Assembly (NCBI GenBank): GCA_028753945.1
Contig: JAPNXP010000005.1
Span: 620,001-684,000 of the forward strand
From: Hexactinellida sp. DTS-2022
Taxonomy: Eukaryota; Porifera; Hexactinellida
Reading direction: 5' to 3'
DNA: 64,000 nt
Under the pieces are notes generated by a model, which made no database searches, was not told where the DNA came from, and was given only the letters and a program-made list of their open reading frames with translations. A program made the position numbers and the translations under genes. Shown here in pieces: positions 1-10,834 of the stretch; position 1 is the first letter of the stretch, and every line of letters begins with the position of its first letter.

Positions 1-114
1 GCACTAAATGCATTAATTATCATCCCCTTATAACGAATATCCGGATATATAACGAAGGGCTATACAGATATATAACGAGAGTTCACTGTGTTTATAACCT
101 GCACCCATTGCTAG

Positions 115-3100
115 GACGATCTCCAGCGCTGGATCGAAGGCATTCAGTACAACCTGACGGAGAGTCCTTCTAAGGTCCTACAGGCCATGGGAGAGGGAGA
201 GGTTAGGAAGACTGGCTACTTTGAGGTGTCTATTCCCTCGCACGAGACTAACTACGGGAAACAGTGGGCTGTGCTTAAGAGCACTGGACTCATGCAGTTC
301 TTTCATAAAGCCGAGCCAAAGCTGATTGGGTTCTTACAGGTAAACACATTCTTATGGACTTAGTTAGTTTAGTATTTGTTTGTTTGTTGGTTGTTTGTGT
401 GTTTATAAGTTATTGGTATTTGTACAAGTTTAGTTAGTTAGTTTATTAGTTAGTTAGTTAGTTAGTTAGTTTGTTTGTTTGTTGGTTGGTTTGTTTGTTT
501 GTCGGTTTATTTATCTGCCAAATCTCTATTCGTGTGTTACAAACGATTGTTAGGCTGTAATACAGTCAGGTCTGCTTATTGTGAATATGTGAATTTAACA
601 ACTTACATAGGGTTTGTATTATGTTGGTTCGCTTATTATGAAGTCTCTCTATTATTAACACAATTTTTGGTACCTTGAATGTTCATAATAAAAGAACCTG
701 ACTGTATAATAATGTTGTTGTTGATTATTATCTATTGTTGTTGTTTAGGAATGCACAAAGGTAGAAATGCATAATCCAACTCCGAACAGTTCCAAGTTCT
801 TTTTCGAAGTAATTTCTGGAAAGAAAGTCTACCACCTAAAGTCGCTAACGAAAGAGGATCATTACGAATGGGGAGATGTCATACATGAGGTTAACTATCA
901 GCTGTACAGTAGAACCTCGTTAGTAGGAACAACAGGGGACCGTCATAATGTGTTCGTCTTATCCGGAATTCGTATTAATTAACTGGTGTCATTTGTATTG
1001 AAAAGGCTTTAAATGGGACTAGAATAGTGTTCGTATTAAGCGTGTTCGTATTAACGAGGTTCTACTGTATATTCAGGGATCTTGTACAGAACCTCGTTAG
1101 TAAGAATTAAGAACACAGTGAATACGAACACTATTTCGATCCCCTTTAAATCTATTCAATACAAATGATAATGGTTAATACAAATTCCAGATAAGGCAAA
1201 CACATTTTAACAATCCCCTGGTGTTCTTACTAACGAGGTTCTACTGTATATAGAGCCATTATAACTGAAACTATAAAGTGGAACTACAGTCAACTCCCCG
1301 TTATAACGAAGTGCTCGGGACCGTAGTTTAATTTCGTTATAAGCGGAGTTCGTTAACTTATAACGGGAGTTGAATGAGCTAACTATGAATTGTTGAGGAT
1401 TTATAAATTGGAACTATAAACAGGAACTATGAATTGAAACTATGTATCTGTAGACTCTACTTGAGCTGCGCGCAGGAGAGAAGCTGATTGGCTACTCACA
1501 AGCGCATCAGAACCAAGGCGCCTACATTTATATCAGAAGAAAGCTAAGCAAAAAGGAACCCATCGAGAGAGGAAGGAAAACTAGTTTGACTGACTCTATA
1601 AAGGTGCCAGCTGTTATTCATGAGGCTAGCGACACCTATGGGGACTATAAGGAGTTTGGGATGCGAGCCATGCACGAGCAGCAGATAACCGCTAATGATT
1701 CCATGAAGAAACTCATTCAGAAGAACTCACATGTACACGTTGATACTATTATGAAGTTAGTTAATAATAATATTGCTAATTAGTAATTACAGTAGTTAGT
1801 AATTACAGTAGATCTCAAATCTCAAATTGTATTACGGTTAATTCACATGTACACATAGATACTATAATGAAGTTAGTTTTGTAGAGTTAATAATATATAT
1901 TGCTAATTGTAATTACAGTAGATTCTCGTTAATGAACACCAGGAGTACGTCTAAATCTGTTCGTATTATCCGAAATTCGTGTTAATGGGAGTCACTTGCA
2001 TGCATTTGTATAGGCTAGGGGAATTAAACTTTGTACTCTTTAACCCTGTGATTCCCAACCTGGGGTCCACAATATCTCAAAATTTGTATTAAGGTCAATG
2101 GGGGGGGGTCCACATAATATTTGCTATCTGTTATAAGGGGTCCACGGTTGAATCGCTGTCTTGATCGATATTTGCCTTATCCGTGTTCCTACTAACAGAG
2201 TATATGTAGTATAACTGTTACGTAATACAATAGAATCTCGTTAATACGAATCAAACGGAAGGTAAAATTTTGTTCGCTTTATCCGGAGTTGTATTAATAA
2301 TTTAATACACATTGAATAGCCATTGTAGGGACTTAATTTTGTGGAACTGTTTGTACTCTTTAACCGATATATCGCCTTATCCGTGTTCCTACTAAGAGTA
2401 TACAGTATAGCTGTGACGTAATAAGTGTGTGTTTAGCTCCGAGTCGGGAGAGAGTTTCCAGAGCACAAACTCGGCTACCAGTCTCAACGAGAATATGCTG
2501 CCTTCTAGCGCCAGCTCCTCCTCCTCCGGCCTGTCTGCTGACTCCAAGTAAACAACAACAACACAACAACAACAACAACAACAACAACAACAGCAACAAC
2601 AACAACAATAACAATGATAATAACAACAACAACAACAACACCAAAACAACAAACAACAACTACAACAACGACAAATAACAACTTTATAATATGAACTACA
2701 GTGCAACCTCAATTATCCGAACATACCTGGCTGTCCCAATGTTATTTTGGAAATTCGGACTCTAGCCATAAATTATCCAAACTGTAAAATATCCGTACAT
2801 TATTGTGTAGTAATACAGTGGATGCCGGTTATAAGAACATCGTCGGGAACTGCATATAGTGTTCTTATAACCGGCATAAATTATATAGGGTATCTGGCAA
2901 CCGTTTTCTAGTAGAATGTTCTTATATCCGATATGTTCTTATAACCGGTGTGCTTATATCCGACATTTACTGTATATGGCAACCTTTTTCCAGTAGAATG
3001 TTCTTATATCCGGCATCTACTGTATACAGAATATTCGTTTAATCGAGGTTGCACTGTAGTTATATTGTTACTAGCTATTGATATTCCTATGTATCTCCTA

Positions 3101-6100
3101 TTTAGTGCAAACTCTAAGTTTCAGGGAAGCTACCAATCTCTGCCTGTACACATGCAGAATCAGACACCGAATGAGGTTAGTGAATCCAATTACATTAAAA
3201 TCAAGGGAATCCTTATATAGAGCTGAGCTTTGTAGAGTTCAGATTTTTTCCCATACTAAAAGCCCAGGCTTACTTTCTAAAGGTCAATTTCGAACTCTGG
3301 AAAAAAACTGACCTTTCTCAGTGCATGAATACACATAGTGAAAAACTGAACTCTACAAAGCTCAGCTCTATATAAGTAATTTCTAAAATCAATATCATGA
3401 AATGTTATTTTAACAACTTGAAATTATTTTCTCAATACAGTTAATTAAGGAAATAACTTATACTGGAGAGACTTCGTAATCAATTTAGTAATTTGTTAAA
3501 TTGGGACCCTATGGTCCCAATTTGTTCATAACACAACAAATTCACAATAAGCAGACCATCTGTATATAATTACCAATACCCTGTAGACAGGTGGGGACCG
3601 GAGTTTCACGCCGCCTCCCCCCGCGGACTCGCCCCCCCCGCCCCCCTTCCCGGACCAGTTCACATTCCAGGATCTGATCCTGATGCAGCAGGGAGATCTG
3701 CCTCCGCCCCCAGAGGTGGAGACCATGCGCAACAAGGAGAAGAGAATGTCCGTGTACAGGAATAGGAGGGTATCCGAGGTTCGTATAGGCTATAGGCTAT
3801 AGCACAGTATAGTATAGTTAGTTAATACGGTATCAGTCTATTATACAGCCATTTGTCATTAATACAGTAGAACCTAGTTAGTAGGAACACCAGGGGACCG
3901 TGAAAAAATGCTTTGAGGGGACTGAAATAAGTGTATTATACAGCCATTTGTAAATGCGCTACTAATCCTGTCTTATCCAATTTTCATACGCCTAAATTAC
4001 AAATTATTGTTACAGTATTGGAGAAAATTCCAAATATTCGCGCTCGTAATTAATATTTTCCAAAAATCATACTCCAAAGTTTATCTCGCGCTCCCGGATA
4101 ATTCCTAGGTTAGTTATAAGCTGGTATGTCATATAACCTAGTAATAAGCTTTTTACTGTTTACTGTACATTTTCCGTATGGGAATATAAATAGCTTGGTT
4201 ATAAGCTGTCGTATAAACCTAAGTTGAGTAATTCATTGAAAATGACAAGGATTATTAATTATTTAGGATTGTTCAATGTGCTCATATGTGGTATAACTTA
4301 GTTTATAACGGGAGTTTACTGTACAATATCCGTATGGGGAATATAAATAACTTTGCTATAATCAGGTATTTGGTATAACTTGGCTATAATCAGGTATGTG
4401 GTATAACTTGGCTATAATCAGGTATATGGTATAACTTAGTTATAATCAAGTATGTCATATAACTTGGCTTAGTTGGCTATAATCAGGTATGTGGTATAAC
4501 TTGGCTATAATCAGGTATGTGGTATAACTTAGTTATAATCAAGTATGTCATATAACTTGGCTTAGTTGGCTATAATCAGGTATGTGGTATAACTTGGCTA
4601 TAATCAGGTATATGGTATAACTTAGTTATAATCAAGTATGTCATATAACTTGGCTTAGTTGGCTATAATCAGGTATTTGGTATAACTTGGCTATAATCAG
4701 GTATGTGGTATAACTTGGCTATAATCAGGTATATGGTATAACTTAGTTATAATCAAGTATGTCATATAACTTGGCTTAGTTGGCTATAATCAGGTATGTG
4801 GTATAACTTGGCTATAATCAGGTACATGGTATAACTTAGTTATAATCAGGTATGTGGTATAACCTGGCTATAATCAGGTGTGTGGTATAACCTGGCTATA
4901 ATCAGGTATGTGGTATAACTTGGCTATAATCAGGTACATGGTATAACTTAGTTATAATCAGGTATGTGGTATAACCTAGTTACGTTACCGCACCACAGGA
5001 ATCTCCCACTGACAGCAAGGGGTTCACATTCTCTGAGGAGATCCGCCAGAAGGCCTCCCGCACCAGCAGGAACCTGGAGGACCTCGGAGAGGGAGAGGGG
5101 GAGGGGGAGGGAGAGGAGGGTACCAACTCTCTTCAGGCCCAGCTGCAGGTGGCGCTACGCAGGAAGAGAGACAAGACTAGCACTCCTCTGGAGGATGATG
5201 TCATAGAGCCAGCCAGGTCACGGTGAGTAGTATATAGTGCTAGTTAAGTGTATGACAACCGTACTGGGATATGGAACTCGTAACTTGTTCATTATAGAGT
5301 AGAACTCGGTTATAATGCATGTAAATGATTCCAGTTAATACGATTTTCTGTATAAACAAATTTCGAAAATTAAAATTTCGATCACTTTCAATTCAAATTG
5401 AAAGCGAAAATGGGATTTTTTATTTATACCTTTTATGCATGCGAGAGTTAACCGGATTACAGTGGTGTTCTCGTATTAACAAGTCACATTTTGCACGAAT
5501 AAGCGAACACCACTGTACGTACTAACCGAGTTCTACTGTTTATGTAATTACTATATAATAATATTGTATTATTACTGCATAGACTCTACTGTATATGTAA
5601 TTACTATGTATAGACTCTCTTCCCTGCCCTCGGACCCCCGACGCAAGCTCGCTCACTTCTCCCGCACCAGTGGCGACCTGGCTTTAGAGAGCAGGGCTCA
5701 GCTGACTCAGTCGGTTGACGTGGACCTGTCCGATCCGACCCAGGTGACCCAGGAGCAAAAGAGACTCTCTCGAGACGTGAACTCGTCCGTTCGGGCAGAA
5801 AAACCGTTCAGTGAGAAGAAAGCGTTAATAGCTAATCTGTTCAAGAAAGAAGAAATTGTACCTCTACAAAAGGCACCGCGCGCAAAAGTGCAGGTTTCGT
5901 CTGCAATGGAAGAGCGACGGAAATTGCTGCAAGGAGCAATGCCGGATTTAAGCGAATCTTCCGAAACTGAAATAAGCGAGAAATCGCAGAGAATAGCTCG
6001 AATGGTGGAACAACAAAAACAAATTCAGATAATGGCAGCAGAATCGAGACCGGTTCAAAAGTTAGATTTGGATATTAATCGGAACCGTAGTCACACTGAC

Positions 6101-6213
6101 TCGACACAAATAATACAACAGAAGAAGTCCCCGGGCGTTGCTCACTTTGGAGTTAAGGAATCTCCAAAATGCTCTCCTCTCGTTTCGCAAACAACAGCCA
6201 ACACCCCAGTAAC

Positions 6214-6244
<31 letters not shown>

Positions 6245-6291
6245 CCAGTTCAACCAACACAACAACAACAACAACAACCAGTTCAACCAAC

Positions 6292-6325
<34 letters not shown>

Positions 6326-7419
6326 CCAGTTCAATCAACACAACAACCTTTATCTCCTACAAATGTAAGCTGATATATTAATAATCGAATAACTTGCATT
6401 TGACGAAATACAGTAGAACCTCGTTAGTACGAATACGGTTAATACGAAATTCCGGTTATTACGAACACGGTTAATATGAAATTCCGGTTATTACGAACGT
6501 ATTATGACGGTCCCCTGGTATCCCTACTAACGCGGTTCTACTGTATATAACGTGTTATACAAGTGGAGTCAGGGACGGCGGAAGCAATTATAAAGTGGTC
6601 AGGCCATGGCTTGACCGGCCTAACTGTTGACGTAGAGTGGTAAGGCTATCGGCCTGGCCACTTGATAAAAGTGGTCAGGCCATGGCCTGACCGGCCTGAC
6701 CGCTTCCGCCGCCCCTGGGAGTACTATTAACAGAGATATTATTATTTGTGTTTATAGGTAGTTCTACCGCCCGGTTGGAAGTCCCGAGAGGAGAACAAGG
6801 CTAGCTACTATTTCAACACATTTCTAGGGGTCAGCACCTGGTTCTACGATGACGTAGTATATCTATACGAGAAGAGCTTAGAGGTAAGTATAGAGATATT
6901 CAACTATCGGTATAACCAATAGAGATATTCAACTCTCGTTATAACCAATAGAGATATTCAACTCTCGTTATAACCAATAGAGATATTCGTTATAACGAAA
7001 AAAGGGCCCTTAGTTTAATGCATGTATTTTCATCCGCTTATAACGAATACACGGTTATATCGAAGTAATATAGGTCCCTTGGACTTTGATATAACGGGAG
7101 TTGACTGTGATTATAGAAGTACAGTGGATGCCGGTTATAAGAACATCGTCGGGAACTGCATATTATGTACTTATAACCGGCATAACTTATATAGGGTATA
7201 TGGCAACTGTTTCCAATATAATGTTCTTATATCCGGTATCTACTGTATTAGCAGCACTTAACTGGTTAACTTTTTATAAACAATATCTAGACTCCTGGTG
7301 ACGGCTGGATCGCTTACACGACCGAAGACAAAACGCGGTTTTTCCACAACCCGGGCACTGGTAAGAGAACTTGGAACATAGATGACACTCTCCCTCCAAG
7401 CGAGCTTATTCCTAACTGA
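115..7419 (+). CDS. PH domain and tandem WW domain protein (5' partial)
   Basis: Ten exons with closing phases: 115-339, 749-889, 1454-1732, 2444-2547, 3106-3175, 3587-3769, 4999-5222, 5614-6364, 6758-6883, 7291-7419 (TGA). The 5' end lies outside the window. Exon 1 opens with DDLQRWIEGIQ, which looks like the last helix of one PH domain. It is followed by a second PH domain (KTGYFEVSIP...KQWAVLKSTGLMQFF, ending DHYEWGDVIHE). The middle is low complexity: Ser-rich, a Pro block in exon 6, a Glu/Gly run in exon 7, and three CAA-coded polyglutamine tracts at the end of exon 8. The last two exons each encode one WW domain (LPPGW...YYFNTF...STWFYDD and GDGWIAY...RFFHNP...RTWNIDD). A role as a membrane-recruited adaptor binding proline motifs is inferred from the domains; I do not recognise an orthologue. 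Exon 4's acceptor (2444) is the least certain. An ATTAAA polyadenylation signal is at 7532. Confidence 0.75.
907..1067. mobile_element. MITE family A (best copy), TA-flanked
   Basis: Termini CAGTAGAACCTCGTTA and its complement, flanked by TA. GGGGACC lies about 29 nt from the left end; GTTCGTATTAA is iterated at the right end. Other copies: 1087-1246, 6411-6543, 8516-8665, 17468-17640, 22967-23127, 25387-25543, 33860-34020, 37345-37522, 38246-38424, 42570-42731, 43111-43280, 46141-46290, 48773-48918, 54504-54664, 58127-58271. No transposase reading frame was seen. Confidence 0.85.
2045..2158. mobile_element. hAT (Charlie-like) MITE inserted in a family B MITE
   Basis: Ends resemble the hAT-Charlie terminus (GATTCCCAACC and its inverted partner), with mirrored GGGGTCCAC blocks inside. 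The flanks at about 1920-2044 and 2159-2200 are the two halves of a family B element. A second copy in another family B element is at 55226-55361. Confidence 0.6.
2551..2680 (+). repeat. (CAA)n low-complexity tract in intron
   Basis: An imperfect CAA repeat starts directly after the donor of exon 4 of the PH/WW gene. It is intronic, unlike the coding CAA tracts at about 6215-6330. Confidence 0.85.
3212..3376. mobile_element. Perfect 31-bp inverted-repeat element (MITE-like)
   Basis: Arms at 3212-3242 and 3346-3376 are exact reverse complements (CTTATATAGAGCTGAGCTTT...). The spacer is about 100 bp. It lies 37 bp after exon 5 of the PH/WW gene. A degenerate relative of one arm is at about 58740-58790. 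Confidence 0.7.
4350..4978 (+). repeat. 28-bp minisatellite in PH/WW gene intron 6
   Basis: Unit about TTGGCTATAATCAGGTATGT plus GGTATAAC, repeated more than 20 times, with a longer variant carrying an extra TTGGCTTAG. It ends just before the acceptor of exon 7 (4999). The unit resembles the TATAAC core of the family F MITE termini. Confidence 0.85.
6570..6717. mobile_element. hAT-type MITE with 5-bp target duplication
   Basis: Terminal inverted repeats CAGGGACGGCGGAAGC and GCTTCCGCCGCCCCTG, flanked by GGAGT on both sides (6565-6569 and 6718-6722). The interior holds mirrored GTGGTCAGGCCATGGC blocks. It is intronic in the PH/WW gene. Confidence 0.75.
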
Positions 7420-7585
7420 AATATAAATGTGATATTTGAGAGATTATTATTTGTAAATTCAGTTCATTCTGTGATGGTTGAGATTTTATTTGTGATTTTT
7501 TAATGAGCTTGTATATTATTTCTCAAAGCAAATTAAAATTATATCGTGTATCATTATTCAGGTATTTGGATAGCTTAATTAATTA

Positions 7586-7946
7586 CAGTAGACTCTCGTT
7601 AATAGGAACACCAGGGGACCGTCGTAATATGTTTGTATTACCCGGAAATTCGTGTTAACCGGAGTTACTTGCATGCATTTGTATAGACTAGGGGAATTAA
7701 ACCTTGTACTCCTTAACTGATACAGTCGACTCCGCTTAATAGAGTCACCTCGGGACCAGGTTACTTTGACCCGATTAAGCGGAGAAATCTATTAACCGAA
7801 AAATTTAAAGCTAAACTATAATTCCGTCCATAAATCCTGCGAAATTTTGGCCACATTAAGTTGAGAAATCTATTAACCGGTGGCTCTATTAAGCGGAGTC
7901 GACTGTATTTCACCTTATCCGTGTTCCTATAAACGAGAGTCGACTG
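7586..7946. mobile_element. MITE family B copy interrupted by a family C MITE
   Basis: Family B ends (CAGTAGACTCTCGTTAATA and complement) are flanked by TA. The body is split at its GATATTTC site by the family C element at 7723-7905. Within 7420-8215, between the PH/WW gene and CKS, I see no gene; this composite fills most of it. Other family B copies: 40156-40330, 47806-48001, 48969-49140, 50791-50967, 58270-58388, 61560-61690, 62181-62330. Confidence 0.8.
7723..7905. mobile_element. MITE family C (best copy), TA duplication visible
   Basis: Ends CAGTCGACTCCGCTTAATAG and complement. TA is present on both sides (7721-7722, 7906-7907), whereas uninterrupted family B copies have a single TA at this point. 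GGGACC is at nt 30-35 from the left end. Other copies: about 11487-11581, 20049-20330, 35591-35694, 50300-50462, 51573-51763. Confidence 0.85.
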
Positions 7947-8215
7947 TATGTATTAACAACTTACTAGCTCCCAAAAGTTAAATTCAGTTCGTCTTAATAA
8001 CTAAATTATACAAATACGAATTAACTGAGATAATTAAACTCTGGATATTCGCAAACTGTAATTATATTAACGTTAATTCAATAATAATATTGCATAGTAA
8101 TCACCGAGAAAGTACACTAACTAACAGCTCTATAGATAGGAAGGATAATCTAAAACGAATTAAAATTCAATCAGAGAATATTCACATTCGTATTATGGAT
8201 AAGTGACAGGGTTGC

Positions 8216-8330
8216 CTAACAAGTAGCGCTCTCCTCAAGTTTGAGTTGTTTCTTCGCTTCCTCAGTTAGTTCTCTCCGAAATAACAAAATGTGAGGCTCT
8301 AAGTAAATAATAATAATAATAATAATAATA

Positions 8331-8361
<31 letters not shown>

Positions 8362-10324
8362 CAGCATTCGTTTGCGATTATACAAATGTCTCAATGTGCT
8401 TACAATTTTGTACATTAAAATAAAAAGAGATAAAAAGATTTAGAATATATACAGTGTAATAAGATTAAGAAATACAGCTATACAGGAATTACAGTAGACT
8501 CCGGTTAAATAGATACAGTAGAACCTCGTTAGTACGAACACCAGGGGACCGTCAAAATGCGTTCGCCTTATCCAGAATTCGTATTAACCAATATCATTTG
8601 TATTGGAAGGCTTTTAAAGGGACAGAATAGTGTTCGTATTAACTGTGTTCGTACAGGTTATACTGTATTTATATTTAAAATAATCATTTTCGGACCCCAT
8701 ATATTATTAATTGGCCCAGTTAAACTTAATGTAATTAGCTCCAATAATATCAAGGCACACAAATCAGTTTATATTTGTAAGTCAGGTTCTTTTATTATGA
8801 ACATTCAAGGGACCAAAAATTGTGTTAAATATTAGAGAGTTCATATTAAGCAGACGAAAAATTGTTCACAATAAGCAGACCTGACTGTATGTAGCCTTGT
8901 TCATAATAAGTTTTTTTACACTTTTTTTAAATTTTTTACTCTCGGTTTTTTTACTGTTTTTGGTCCAAAAATCTCAACTTCAGGTATAATTCAATGAGAT
9001 TATGTACTGCTATATAATTCAATGAGATTATGTACATACAATATCTAATAAGAATGGGGTTATACTGTAGTCTCACCCGGGTCATGCATCATGTAGTGTA
9101 TCCATCCTCTGGACTGCTGCACCCCCAGCCCCCTCCACTCCGCCTCTGTCATGAGACGGCCCTTAGGCACCATGCGGCAGATGTCCTTAGGGAGTATCAC
9201 GTGTCTACAGTAGAACCCGGTTATAACCAGTGTATAAACAGTATGTAGTATGTACAGTATGTAGTATGTACAGTATACTCCGTTATAACCAAGTGTATAA
9301 AGCAGTATGTAGTATGTACAGTATACTCCGTTATAACCAAGTGTATAAGTAGTCTAGTATGTACAGTATACTCCGTTATAACCAGTGTATAAGTAGTCTA
9401 GTATGTACAGTATACTCCGTTATAACCAAGTGTATAAAGCAGTATGTAGTATGTACAGTATACTCCGTTATAACCAAGTGTATAAGTAGTCTAGTATGTA
9501 CAGTATACTCCGTTATAACCAAGTGTATAAGTAGTCTAGTATGTACAGTATACTCCGTTATAACCAGTGTATAAGTAGTCTAGTATGTACAGTATACTCC
9601 GTTATAACCAAGTGTATAAAGCAGTATGTAGTATGTACAGTATACTCCGTTATTAACCAATGTATAAAGCAGTATGTAGTATGTACAGTATACTCCGTTA
9701 TAACCAAGTGTATAAGCAGTATGTATATTGTAATACGTAATGTTTGAACATTTGAACTTACTTATACAGTATAGTATAACTCGGTTATAACCAGTGTATA
9801 AAGCAGTATGTAGTATGTAGTATAGTATTACGTAACGTTTTAACTTACTTATACAGTTAGTAGAACTCGGTTATATTTATAAAGCAGTATGTATTTCTAT
9901 GCAAGGTAAACTCTGCTAATACGTACTTACTTCCATTCCCAAAGTTTACGTTATAACCAGTGTATAAAGTAGTATGTGGTTTGTATTACGAAACGTTTGA
10001 ACTTACTTATACAGTACAGTATAACTCGGTTATAACGTACCGGTAAGTACGTACAGTGAACTCCCGCTTGCGCTTAAAACGAAATGGATATTTGCCCCAG
10101 AGCACTAATGCACTGCTTATAACGAATATCCAGGTATAATGAAGGAATTTACAGGTCCCAAGCACTTCGTTATAACGAGAGTTCACTGTACACTCAAATC
10201 AGCACATTATAATCTAATTTGGTCAGTTCGCGAATGGTTTATAGCATACAATACAATTGGCGACTTACCTATATTCAAAGAGTTCATCGAAATATTTGTC
10301 TGAATAATAGATGTTCTTTGTCAT
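8216..10324 (-). CDS. CKS1: Cyclin-dependent kinase regulatory subunit
   Basis: Three exons on the minus strand: 10324-10269, 9204-9077, 8298-8216 (stop TAG). Phases close (2, then 1), giving 88 aa, close to the 79-86 aa of animal CKS proteins. Family landmarks in order: IYYSDKY at the N-terminus, YRHVILPKD across the first splice, [26 protein letters not shown], and [12 protein letters not shown] proteins bind CDK1/CDK2 and a phosphothreonine-bearing partner, promoting multisite phosphorylation and SCF-dependent degradation in the cell cycle; the anion-pocket residues (the RH pair, the SRGW segment, the final RR) are present. Whether it is CKS1 or CKS2 cannot be decided here. Intron 1 is filled with a minisatellite. 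The start ATG is preceded 4 nt upstream by CTAG. A neighbouring USP gene lies 511 bp upstream on the same strand. Confidence 0.93.
8306..8361. repeat. (AAT)n microsatellite
   Basis: Runs of AAT/ATA triplets interrupted once by ATATAT, directly upstream of the acceptor of CKS exon 3. Confidence 0.9.
9210..9760 (+). repeat. About 45-48 bp minisatellite in CKS intron 1
   Basis: Each unit carries GTATGTACAGTATACTCCGT followed by TATAACCAAGTGTATAA. About 11 copies are present, with decayed copies to about 10050. The CAGT...CTCCGTTATAACC segment matches the terminus of family F MITEs. Confidence 0.85.
10054..10188. mobile_element. MITE family F (best copy)
   Basis: Ends CAGTGAACTCCCG and complement of CTCGTTATAACGAGAGTTCACTG type, flanked by TA. 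GGGACC is at nt 30-35 from the right end. Other copies: about 1280-1370, 7000-7110, 11700-11975 (several), 42265-42403, 43499-43580, 49660-49745, 55990-56158. Confidence 0.75.
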
Positions 10325-10834
10325 TATTCTAGATACACTAAATGCTAGTTAGTTTGCTATGGAAATATCGTAACACGAATTTTCATTATATTCAATAGTA
10401 ATTTTGAGACTCAGTCCCCCCTGCAATTCCCATAGGCCCACCCATTATCACTTCCTATGCAAATGTATCATCACATTATTGTAAAGTTTTTGAATCGAAT
10501 TTACAAACAATGTCTTATAAAAGGTGCCAGATTGCATAAATTGACGAATCTAACGATAATTTTCAGGTATACTGGCAAAGATAATTATTAGATAAAATTG
10601 ATCTTAATCCTAAAAGGTAACGGCCTATATAATAAAGTCCTTGTATAAATGGGGGATTTGGTTACAGGGTTAATATAATAACGTATTATGTACAAATAAT
10701 AAAACAACAAAACAACATAAATACGTAATCATCACTTTATACAAATAAGCAACAAATAACATTACGGGAGAGATGAATATCCAACCGAAAATTAAAATCC
10801 ATAAATGGGAAGTTAAAAATAAGAATCTCGAATA
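10325..10834. other. Intergenic, CKS to USP
   Basis: 510 bp between the CKS start and the USP stop. I see no coding exon and no clear repeat; it should hold the USP 3' UTR (AATAAA at about 10630 and 10697 in plus orientation only) and the CKS 5' region. Confidence 0.5.

Noticed and set aside
2360-2712. Leu-, Cys- or Asn-rich frames at 2360-2712 and 6062-6381
   Set aside because: Readings of CAA microsatellites or of the real PH/WW exons in the wrong frame or strand.
9359-9747. Repetitive 68-71 aa frames ([13 protein letters not shown]...)
   Set aside because: Translations of the CKS-intron minisatellite.
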